Source: Oopsacas minuta
Taxonomy: Eukaryota > Porifera > Hexactinellida > Lyssacinosida > Leucopsacidae
Assembly (NCBI GenBank): GCA_024704765.1
Contig: JAKMXF010000327.1
Coordinates: 282,784 to 346,783, forward strand
Length of the DNA stretch: 64,000 bases
Reading direction: 5' to 3'
Shown: positions 43,723-52,456 of the stretch, in pieces
Layout of the letters: each line of letters starts with the position of its first letter
Numbering within the stretch: position 1 is the first letter of the stretch
Notes under the pieces: model-generated
The model's input: only the letters and a program-made list of their open reading frames with translations
The model's database searches: none
Told to the model about the DNA's origin: nothing
Translations under genes and position numbers: made by a program

Positions 43723-45165
43723 TTAATCCGCTCCCAGACCGAAATGATGTGCTAAACCTTGCAAGAACTCCATCTTAGTATGATTTAGTGAATAATATTC
43801 TCCAACTAGAGTCCTCAACGCTTGTTCACTCTGTTGGGACCTCCTCCGCTTGGTTGGCGGCTTCCCAGCAAGGTAGTTAGTCTGCCGCACCTCCACTAGG
43901 CCCTGCTCACGCTTGAGGGCTAGGAGGAACTTCCATGTGGTGGGGTGATGGCAGCCGACAGTGGCATTAAAGCTGCGGTGCCATGCCTCTACGGCGTTGG
44001 TTGTATGGGGGAGTCCGAAGGGCGTGCTGAAGTGGTAGTTCCACAGGTCAATGGGGAACGTCGCCGCTACATGGTATCCACTGGCTAGCGTGCGACCGAT
44101 ATACGTCCTCTCAAAGTAGTCGACTAGCTCGCCTATCTCAGACGTAAGGGGGAGGTCCATTGACACTTGCTCAAACAGATCGGGTACGTCTGCTGGTCGG
44201 GCGAATGCAAGGGCTGGTATCTTCCGGATGCGCATGGCCAGCTCTTCGTCATGTGTGTAGTCAGACTGCAGCCCTACAGACTGCACATGGCGCCAGATAT
44301 TCTGTGTGAGGTGGAAGAAGCAGCACTTCACCACTGTGTTAGGCCACACATGCTCAAAGCTGTTAATCGCGCCCTTCTCAAAGTCCAGGAGCATCTGTTC
44401 AGGCTGGGCAAGAGGACAGAGTATGCGGATCTGCTCCCACATCCTACGGTAGGTATCCTCTGTCTTGTTGGGCAGTAGCACGAACAGACTCGGCAACAGA
44501 TGACCAGTCTTCATAGGATCGTCTCCACCGCGGAGTCCATGCACCACATACACCTGGGCGAAAAGGGCGGGCGCCGTCTTGAAGGTGCCATCAGCTAGCC
44601 AGATCTTGCTTTGCTGTAGCATCCCGAGGTTGCGTTGTGTCCCGAAGATGAGGAATCTATGTGCATCGTCTTCCCCAGAGTCATAGAGTAGGAACTGTTC
44701 CCCCTTGGCTATCCGCTGGTATTCTGCAGGTAGAACCAACTCTGATAGGGCGGTTGGCTGCACTGGAGCTGATAATACACTTGCACGCTGACGCTGTATC
44801 GTCCGCTTCAGGCTGTCCAGCTTAGGTAGTTTAGCGGCAGTACCCTCTGATGCTGTTAGCATACCCTCACCGATTATCTGGTGTGAGCTATCCTGTGTGT
44901 CACGTGCTTTCCTCTTGATGCCGGCCTTTATCTCACAGCAGGCCATAGCCTGCACATCAGGTGCATGTAGATGCTCATTCGTACGCTTCACTATCTCCAT
45001 TCCTTTCGTATGAACCCTTGCTTTACACTCTCCTCTCTGCTCGCACTGCTAATATGTCATTTCTCCAACTCTCCTATGCATCAAATATACGTATCCTCCT
45101 TTTAACATCTTTTCTCCTCCCTTGTTCGTTCTGACCAGCCTGAAGGAGGGCTGATCATGATCCAT
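43723..45165 (-). pseudogene. MULE transposase with FLYWCH finger, right (-) copy, one TAG stop
   Basis: From Met at 45165 the frame reads MDHDQPSFRLVRTNKGGEKM then GGYVYLMHRRVGEMTY, where the FLYWCH Trp codon is TAG (45049-45051), and resumes at once with QCEQRGECKARVHTKG. From 45000 it is fully open for 425 codons: IVKRTNEHLHAPD (the FLYWCH His pair), LADGTFKTAPALF (first Asp), DFEKGAINS (second), KCCFFHLTQNIWRH, TTNAVEAWHRSF (Glu) and a basic tail (KPPTKRRRSQQ). MULE transposases cut and paste with this DDE triad. One nonsense change is the only visible lesion. Its GC content is higher than that of its surroundings. Confidence 0.92.
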
Positions 45166-45306
45166 TGATAAAATGAAGGTGTTAATTGAAAGAATATAAA
45201 AATGTAGCAAATAATATTTAGCTGATGATGCAAGCTGAAATTAATACAATTGCAACATTTAAATAGAACTACAAAGGTGACTCCATGTTTACTGGCAAAC
45301 ACACAA

Positions 45307-45370
45307 TTAATTTCGCATCTTCTCCATCAAAGGAATTAATTTCGCATCTTCTCCATCAAAAGAATTAATT
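45307..45370 (+). repeat. Two direct copies of a ~32-bp unit
   Basis: TTAATTTCGCATCTTCTCCA followed by TCAAA(G/A)GAA occurs twice in a row upstream of the right MULE gene. Possibly a promoter duplication; no function can be shown. Confidence 0.6.
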
Positions 45371-45529
45371 ACTACGTATGCATTCCTGATATAAATTCAT
45401 CACCTTTACTATAAATCATCTTACCTCACTCTGCTAACACAGAACTTCTATGTTTAGGTTTGCGATATCAAAACTGTAACATTACATTCTTCTGAAATCA
45501 TTCATCCCAAATTAATTGATTATATTTGT

Positions 45530-45699
45530 AATATTATTTAGCCATTTAAAACCTGTTAAATTATTAACAAAAATTGACCAATCAAAAGTGGAGCGAAATG
45601 TCGTGGAACGTTTTGTCTGGAACATTTTGTCGCTGGAACATTTTGTCTGGAACATTTTGTCGTGGAACATTTTGTCGTGGAACGTTTTGTCGGTATCCG
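45530..45699 (-). repeat. Right MULE terminal inverted repeat
   Basis: Reverse complement of 38693-38862 with very few differences. It ends outward in GGAACGTTTTGTCGG. Short frames across it reading QNVPRQNVP-like are artefacts of the repeated motif. Confidence 0.85.
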
Positions 45700-45736
45700 G
45701 AGTTCCAATGCTTGATAATGAGAACAAGTATCACTA

Positions 45737-47078
45737 CAGGGTGTAACAAAAGTCTTGGCCGGTTGCATTATGGTGGTTCACATAAAATATTTCAAGGTCA
45801 CAATATCTAATTATTTACCAATATAATCACCACCTCTTTCTAAAACTAATTTCATTCGATTAGGCATCCCATTCATCAGGTTTCGAAGTAAGTTCGGTGA
45901 AATCGTCTTCCATGCCGTTTTTAGGTTTGCAATTAGGGCCTGAATCGTGGTGACCTGGCCCATTTCATCCAACCGTTCATATAAAATACCCCAAAGATTT
46001 TCAATCGGATTCAAGTCGGGGGAGCTAGCTGGCCACTCCCCTTTCTTCCAAACCGAGGGAACTTCTCTGAACACCACTGCTGCGTGACATTGGCCGTATG
46101 TGCGGGGGCACCATCCTGCATGAACAGAAATTCTGACATGTTTTCCAACATCGACCTCTCAATAACGGACCCCTTTTTAGCTTTACGAGCGATCGCATCC
46201 AGACAGGTTTTCTTCAATATTTCGTTCCTATAGTAGGCTCCATTGACGGTCTGTTTTGGGGTACAATGTGCAGTTCTGACAGCGCTCTGTGTGACATCAT
46301 TCCCCAGACCATAATTTTCGCTGGGAATTTGACCTGAAAAATAGGCTCAATATTTTGTGAACCAATTGCCCATACTCGATCATTCTGTCTGTTTGGCGAA
46401 TGAAATAACTCAAAGGGTGATTCATCAGACCAGAACACCTTATTCCAATCTTCGAAAGACCAATTCTCATGATCCCGAGCGAATTTCAATCGATTTTCCT
46501 TGATTTTTTGTGTAATTTTGGCCATTTGGGACGTTTATAGGGTCTGGCATCAAGCCTTTGTGCTAAGTGCCGCTGAATTGTCATGTGAGATATGGGGTTC
46601 CTTTGATAGATAGTCTCCTCGACAATTTTCGGGTTGATTGCCTCCTTTTCCCCAAGGATTTCTTAATCACAATTCGTGATTCCCGTTTCAAAATTTGAGG
46701 CTGTCCAGATCGAGGTTTAGTCTCCATAGTCTCACCGCATTTGTGTTGACTCCACCATCTCCGTACTGATCTTACTCCAACACTTAGACGTGTAGCTACC
46801 TCTTTTTGAGTAATGTCTCCTTCAAGCATCCCAATTGCTTTAGAACGGAGCTCAACTCCGTGATCACCGACATTCATTTTCCCGAAAAAAACTGGTAAGG
46901 TAAATATGTTAAAAACATTCGAGAGCAGTGTTGAAGATATTCAATATGCCTATAGTATAAATGTAGTTACTATATAGTAACTATCAGTCAACTAGCATTT
47001 CCGTTGTATGCTATAATTACTAGTATATATTAAATCCATTTACGATTGAGAACCGGCCAAGACTTTTGTTACACCCTG
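45737..47078. mobile_element. DD37E mariner element C
   Basis: 1,342 bp, ends CAGGGTGTAACAAAAGTCTT / reverse complement, identical over at least 28 bases, flanked by TA (45735-45736, 47079-47080). The gene is on the minus strand. It starts only 27 bases from the right MULE duplication. Confidence 0.95.
45811..46877 (-). pseudogene. DD37E mariner transposase C, frameshifted
   Basis: Minus-strand pieces: MNVGDHGVELRSKAIGML with a HTH (TQKEVATRLSVGVRSVRRWW) and TKPRSGQPQIL; then NKVFWSDESPFELF (first Asp) and IMVWGMMSHRALSEL; then FLFMQDGAPAHTANV (second Asp); then PASSPDLNPIENLWG (Glu). The second Asp and the Glu are 37 residues apart in register, which makes DD37E, as in element B. The C-terminus ERGGDYIGK is complete. 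Frameshifts fall near 46580, 46215 and 46040. The family is the same as that of B, though the proteins differ clearly, so they are different subfamilies. Confidence 0.92.
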
Positions 47079-47132
47079 TATAACAATTGGTGGATAGATT
47101 GCTGTTTGTTTCAATTATGATTCTCCTTTTGT

Positions 47133-47748
47133 TTAGTACAATGGTTCCTTGAAATACATAATTTTAGTTTTGGTAGTGAGAATAGTAAATGTATTGTAAA
47201 CTCCGATTAATAGGGTCACTTGGGACCAGGCCCATTTGACCCGATTAACCAAAATAAAGGTGTTGGGCCCTACGAACAGGAGCAGAAAGACAAACATGCA
47301 AACAGACAACAATAATAGTGATAATAACGTAAATTTACCTTGTGAGTGATCATAATCTGCAATTATAACATATTCACTATCCTCTAACTTATATATGTGA
47401 GAATTCAGTATCAATAGTTTTACATACTGGTCAATTATAGACATTTTTACTTGTTTCATTTCTGGTTCTGAGAAGCAATCAGGTTGACATTGACCTATCC
47501 GAAAAATTATACTGAATCAACTAACAACTAAAGTTTGGTTGAAAGCATAAGGAATTAGGAATATAATTATCACCTGGTTTTGACCATGTTGGTATATCTG
47601 ATTCTATTAATTTAAATGATTCACCTTCTGATAGGCATACTTTGTCGATGTCTAATGTGATGAAGCTGATATCTTCTTTCTCCGAGTTTTTTCGTTTTTT
47701 TGGGTATATATTATCAGATCCAGTTTGTGAAGCTACTTTTTCAGCCAT
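47133..47748 (-). pseudogene. Unrecognised gene relic, paralogue of the 28823 segment
   Basis: A minus-strand frame from Met at 47748 reads MAEKVASQTGSDNIYPKKRK then FITLDIDKVCLSEGESFKLI. It stops at 47521. After a gap, 47500-47340 reads CFSEPEMKQVKMSIIDQYVK then YKLEDSEYVIIADYDHSQG, which resembles 28870-28960. A pogo-like AGTGACCCT motif follows on the same strand (near 47215). The N-terminus contains a basic, nuclear-signal-like KKRK. No known family is recognised. It could be a cellular gene with an intron between the two pieces, or a TE protein. Confidence 0.4.
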
Positions 47749-47984
47749 TTCAAAATGAAATTATCTAACGAATGGTATAAATTTATATATCTACTTCTAA
47801 CACATTATACATGTACCAGCATCCCAATGACCACTTTTAGTAGTGTAGTCTCGAAACTTATCTAATCACATTCAATTCAGCAGTTTGGTAACTATGGTTG
47901 AAATGATAAGGCGTATCTATAAAATTACTTACCAATAATCTTAATGTAGAGCATGTGCTACTGAAATGCAACGCATGCGCTACT

Positions 47985-49140
47985 CACTTTTAAATACCTC
48001 GCATGAGCGCATAATTGAAATTGAATAACAACTCGTGGATTGTTCGGTATCAGAATTCCTATGAAGCAACATTTCAAATCAGTGAAAAATCTTTCTATTG
48101 GTTGAGCAGTACAATGAATATCTGCAAATAGTTGATTTTCTGTTCAAACATTGTATAGCAAAATATCATAATTCCTGTGCTTAGAAATTGGAAATTGACT
48201 GACATCTCTGTGTATCATCGAGTATCAGAATTCCTGTGATGCGACATTTCAAATCAGCGAAGAATTTGTGAATAGTTCAGTATCACATTGAATATCTGCT
48301 TGCAGTATATATTGATTGCAAATCATTGTATAGTTCACTATCACAATTCATCTGTTTCGGCATTAGAATTGAATGAAAACCTTTGTATGGTACAGTATTG
48401 CATTATGTATATGCGCATTTTTCATTGACTGAGAACTCTGTGGATAATTCGGTGTCAGAATTCCTGTGAAGCGACAATTGAAATTGAGTGAATATCGTTT
48501 GTATAATTCAGCATTGCGTGTATATCTGCAAAGAGGTGATTGTGAGATAAAATTTTTGCATAGCTGAGTATCAGAATTTCTATGATGCGAGATTGGAAAT
48601 TGACTGAAAAACATTGTATGGTTCAAGACTGCATTATGTATGAACACACATTTGAAATTGACTGATAACTCCTTGGATAGCTCAGATCAGAATTCCTTTG
48701 AGGCGACATTTGAATTGTGTCAATATCCTTTGCATAGTTCAGTATTACATGGAATCTCTGCATAGAGTTGATATTGAGTGCAAACATTTGTATAGGTCAC
48801 TATTACAATTCCTGTGCTGCGAAATAAATAATTTACTGACAACTCTATGTATAGTCGAGTATCAGAAATCCTGTAAAGCGACATTTCAAATCAGTGAAGA
48901 ATCTATGTATAGTTCAGTATTACATTGAATATCTGCTTACAGTTGTTATTGATTGAAAACTCTTGCATAGTTCACTTCCACAATCAGTTGGGGTGGATTT
49001 TGAATTGAATGAATTTCCCTTGAATGGTTCTGTATTGCGGTGAATAGGCGCGCACATTTGAAATTGAATGACAACTCTGTGCATAGTTCGGTTTCAGAAT
49101 TCCTGTAAAGCGACATTTGAATTTTAGTGAAAAATCTTTG
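47985..49140 (+). repeat. SatA satellite, tract 3
   Basis: About twenty degenerate ~58-60 bp units, alternating between types with AGAATTCCTGTGAAGCGACA and CAGTGAATATCTGC. Each unit ends near CTTTGTATAGTTC. Interrupted at 49143 by a pogo-like element. The array resumes at 52457 after that element and a maT element. Confidence 0.85.
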
Positions 49141-49424
49141 TACAGTGAAACCTCTGGAATCGGGGAACCTCTTAAATCGGGGCACTTGAATTTCGCGAAA
49201 ATATTTTCCCCTACAAATGAACCTCTGGAATCGGGCAAACCTGAAATCTAATTCTTTCAGCTTGCATAGAACTAATACTAATCCCCTACGCAATCGGGGC
49301 ATCAATACTGAAATCAACTCAATAAATTTCTATTTTCGCAATAACTATCGAAGAAAACACAATGTAAGTGCTACCTAAGTGAACAAAAACTCATTTCAAT
49401 CCGCCTCTGAGGGTAAATATGTGC

Positions 49425-49522
49425 TACACAGAACCTACAATAACATTGCGAGCACCTGCCTGCAATTCCTTTGCGACTGCCACCTTATTCAGAACAGAGA
49501 GATCGTTTCTAGCCTTCTTCAT
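49425..49522 (-). pseudogene. CENP-B/pogo-type HTH N-terminal fragment
   Basis: From an ATG at 49522 the minus strand reads MKKARNDLSVLNKVAVAKEL then QAGARNVIVGS before a stop. The order basic start, DLS(V)..K(V)..(K)EL..GA is that of the first helix-turn-helix of pogo/Tigger transposases and CENP-B. The DDE domain is absent. It is therefore a deleted, non-autonomous pogo copy. Confidence 0.55.
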
Positions 49523-49723
49523 AGGCAAAATGTAGCATAGAAATTAATATTCTATTATGCGAGTAATAGTATAATCTCTAAAAAGTAAACACCTTTGGAA
49601 CCAGCAAAATTTTCACTTTAGAGAGGTGTTCAGGTCAAGCAATATGCGGCAGAATGGAATATTTTAACGTTACAGTGTGACTAAATACGAAACAATAGTA
49701 TGGCATAATATGAACTACATATA

Positions 49724-51033
49724 CAGGGTGACCCATAAATACTGTTACTGATATACTATCTAACAACATTCCATATTTCATATAGGAATTCTTTATATTA
49801 TTATGCTATAATTCATTCTAGATCTTATACCCCAAGATATTTATTCATTATGGCATCTGGACACAAGTCAATCGAATTTTTACTGATTAGCAATGGAACT
49901 TCGGCGAGCAGCTGTTATACAGCTTTATGGTGGGGCGGGAAAATCCAAGGTTAAAATCGCTAAACTACTGAAAACGAATAAGATGTTCATTACCCGGTCA
50001 TTGTCCCGTTACAATGATACCGGGTTGATGACTGACAGAGGTAGACCTGCTCGCCCGCGAACTGTAAGAACCTTTTCTAGGATAAGTCGTGTATCTCAGA
50101 GGATCCGCAGAAATCCCTCAAGAAGCATCAGAAATATGGCCAAGGAGATACAAATTAGTAGGGAATCAATGAGAAGAATTGTATTAAGTGACCTACAGTT
50201 GAAAGCCTATAAATTGAATAAGTGCAAGCTTCTTAGCGAGCAAAATTAGAACAGGCGGTTACAAAGATGTAAGAATTGGTTTCGTGTTTCAAAAACCACG
50301 CCCATAGAGATATCATCTTCTCAGATGAGAAATTGTTCACTGTAGAACAAGTGTTAAACTCCCAAAACGATAGAATCCTTGCTACTGCGAAAATTACTCT
50401 CCCTAAATCCACTTTCCAGGTGTCTAGAGCCAAAAAGGCAGCTTCAGTAATGGTGCGGGGAGACATCACATTTGATGGTCGGACACCCCTCGTTTTCATC
50501 TCCCAGGGTCTAAAAATCAATCAAACAGTATACCGTGATTTGATACTAAAGAAAGTTGTCAACCCTTGGGCCAAAAACATTATCAAAATAGAAAATGGGT
50601 ATTCCAACAAGACTCAGCACCTGCTCATAAAGCGAAAGCGACACAACAGTGGTGCAAAGAGAATTTTCCAGGGCAAATTTCTGCCGAAGAGTGGCCTCCT
50701 TGCTCCCCTGACATTAACCCTCTCGATTATTCAGTATGGTCCATTTGAGAGAGCAAGGTCAACTTAAAAAACACCATAGTATTGACGAGCTAAAGAAAAC
50801 CTTGTCTCGAGAATGGAAGAATATTCCAGACTGTGACATTCGTTCTAGCGTGGACTCCTTCCCTACTCGTATTGTTAGGTGTATTAAATGTCGAGGCTGT
50901 ATATTCGAATGATACTCGAAATATATTTTCTATGTAGAGATTCTGACAATTGGTAGAAATTTCGTGTCAACAGCTTCAATATTATCTATTTTATACATAC
51001 AACAATTGGTAACAGTATTTATGGGTTACCCTG
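49724..51033. mobile_element. maT-type (DD37D) mariner element D
   Basis: 1,310 bp, ends CAGGGTGACCCATAAATACT and, at the right, the reverse complement of CAGGGTAACCCATAAATACT, with TA at both borders. It sits inside the pogo-like element. Confidence 0.93.
49893..50912 (+). pseudogene. maT (DD37D) mariner transposase D, frameshifted
   Basis: The N-terminus MELRRAAVIQLYGGAGKSKV has the first HTH. RGRPARPRTVRT is the linker and MAKEIQISRESMRRIV the second HTH. After a stop and a shift near 50250 comes DIIFSDEKLFTVEQVLN (first Asp), then VRGDITFDGRTPLVF, FQQDSAPAHKAKATQQW (second Asp, in another frame) and CSPDINPLDYSVW. Thirty-seven residues separate the last two Asp, giving DD37D. The C-terminus continues in worn form to about 50912. 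At least three frame changes. Confidence 0.9.
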
Positions 51034-51160
51034 TATACGGAAAATGGTGATTTTGACACAATACCGCACTGAAATCCAGAATCGGGGAATTTCCACAATC
51101 GGAGTGTCAGAAAATTTCCCAGTATCTCGCATGCCCCGATTCCAGAGGTTTCACTGCATA

Positions 51161-52455
51161 CAGGGTTAGGCATAGGTTCTGCACAAAATTTAAAATAAGC
51201 TAGAGGTTCTGCGATTGGTTTTAGGTGAATATTTATTTATCATATATTATCTTCAACATCTTTTACACAATATTTAGAGAATTGAGTCCTACTAGAAATT
51301 TTTTTTGATATATGGACAAAGAAGCAAAACGGTCATTGATAATCTTGTATCATAATGAAGGCAAGTCAGCTTCCGTAAAATCAAAAATACTGTCCATCAA
51401 CAGTGGATAGTCTACCGTACCATCAAACGTTACAAGGAGACTGGCAGTACCCAGGACAAGTTCGGAAAAGGTTGACCTCGTCTGTTCGTACTCCTGCTGT
51501 TAGGAAGCTCGTCCCGGAGAGGGTCAGAAAGAATCCTGTCAGAAGTATCCAAGGCATGGCAAAAGACTTCAATATTTCAACCAGAAGTATGGGGAGGATA
51601 GTAAAAGAGGATTTAGGCTTGAAATGCCACAAATTTCGAGAGGTACAGTTACTTTCTGAGGTGAATAAGAGGCGTTGGTATGAAAAATGTCTGATTCTGA
51701 GAAAAAGGTTCACTGGTGGCACGCACCAGAGTATTGTCTTCTCCGATGAGAAGATTTTTACCGTAGAAATAGCATATAATCGCCAAAACAGTCGAATTCT
51801 TGCTCCAGATCAAAAGTCTATATCGTCATCAATAAGCACAATCAAAAGAACTCAAAAACCTGCATCGGTCAGGTTTGGGGAGCTATTACCTCTGATGGTC
51901 GGACAGCTCTGGTGTTCATTGACAGGGGGTTGAAAATTAACAAAGAGATATATGTAGAGAGCATTTTAAAGAACGCATTGAAGCCTAGGGCTGGTGAGCA
52001 CTTCAATGGCACGCATTGGGCGTTCCAGCAAGATTCCGCTTCCCCCCACAAAGCCAAAATGATATCTGAGTGGTTGAAACCAAATGTACCCAAATTTATA
52101 TAAACTGAAGAATGGCCGGCCTCTTCTCCAGATCTAAACCCTATGGATTTCTGTATATGGTCCATCTTACAGTCCAGGGTATGTGCAAAGCCTCACAGAA
52201 TGTCGAAAATCTGAAGTCTTCCTTGAGAAGAGAGTGAGATTTAATCAGTGAGGACGTGTTGCGTCTGCTGTCGATAATTTCTACAAGCGATTGAGCCTAT
52301 GTATCGCAGCAAAGGGGCAATACATTCGAAGAGCTAGATTAATTTCGTATCCTTAGTATGTATTTTCGCTAATTCATTACGAATTTCAACTACTATTATG
52401 GTAAAATAAGAGATATACTAGTTTATACTTGTTGCAGAACTTATGCCTAACCCTG
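51161..52455. mobile_element. maT-type (DD37D) mariner element E
   Basis: 1,295 bp, ends CAGGGTTAGGCATAGGTTCT and, at the right, the reverse complement of CAGGGTTAGGCATAAGTTCT, flanked by TA (51159-51160, 52456-52457). It inserted only four bases from the pogo-like element, into the TATAGTTC of the SatA unit. Confidence 0.93.
51312..52356 (+). pseudogene. maT (DD37D) mariner transposase E, frameshifted with a stop
   Basis: The start MDKEAKRSLIILYHNEGKSA is followed, with frame changes, by VYRTIKRYKETGST, a second HTH (MAKDFNISTRSMGRIV) and IVFSDEKIFTVEIAYNRQN (first Asp). A shift near 51880 leads to LVFIDRGLKINKEIY and FQQDSASPHKAKM (second Asp). A TAA stop after VPKFI is followed in frame by TEEWPASSPDLNPMDFCIW, where the third Asp is 37 residues from the second. 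This is DD37D, as in A and D. The last segment, RARLISYP, is intact. Confidence 0.9.
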
Positions 52456-52456
52456 T

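Larger units (their letters stand above)
38693..45699. mobile_element. MULE composite with two inverted transposase genes and 9-bp TSD
   Basis: The two ends are inverted repeats of about 170 bp that start with CCGACAAAACGTTCCACGAC-type tandem motifs and continue to TTAACAGGTTTTAAATGGCT. Just outside, GAGTTCCAA occurs on both sides (38684-38692 and 45700-45708), a 9-bp duplication as MULEs make. Inside are two FLYWCH/MULE transposase genes, one on each strand and converging. A hAT (41402-43707) sits at the point where their 3' ends meet. A rival 9-mer, CAATGCTTG, is also shared by both flanks, so the exact duplication needs checking. The whole is 7,007 bp, or about 4.7 kb without the hAT. Confidence 0.75.
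49143..51156. mobile_element. Pogo-like element in SatA, with a maT insertion
   Basis: The left end CAGTGAAACCTCTGGAATCG is mirrored at the right (CGATTCCAGAGGTTTCACTG). Left flank is TA; the right TA now reads CA (51157-51158). It encloses maT element D. What remains, about 700 bp, includes a minus-strand CENP-B-type HTH start near 49522-49425. Several ATCGGGG motifs lie inside both ends. Confidence 0.8.

Noticed and set aside
45516-45810. Overlapping ORFs with repeated Gln-Asn-Val-Pro or Trp-Asn-Ile-Leu peptides at 38457-38837 and 45512-45810
   Set aside because: They are translations of the iterated 12-15 bp motif of the MULE ends, open in several frames on both strands.
48946-49317. Minus-strand 123-codon ORF over the SatA/pogo border
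   Set aside because: It runs through satellite units and the pogo end, so it is a chance frame in repeats.
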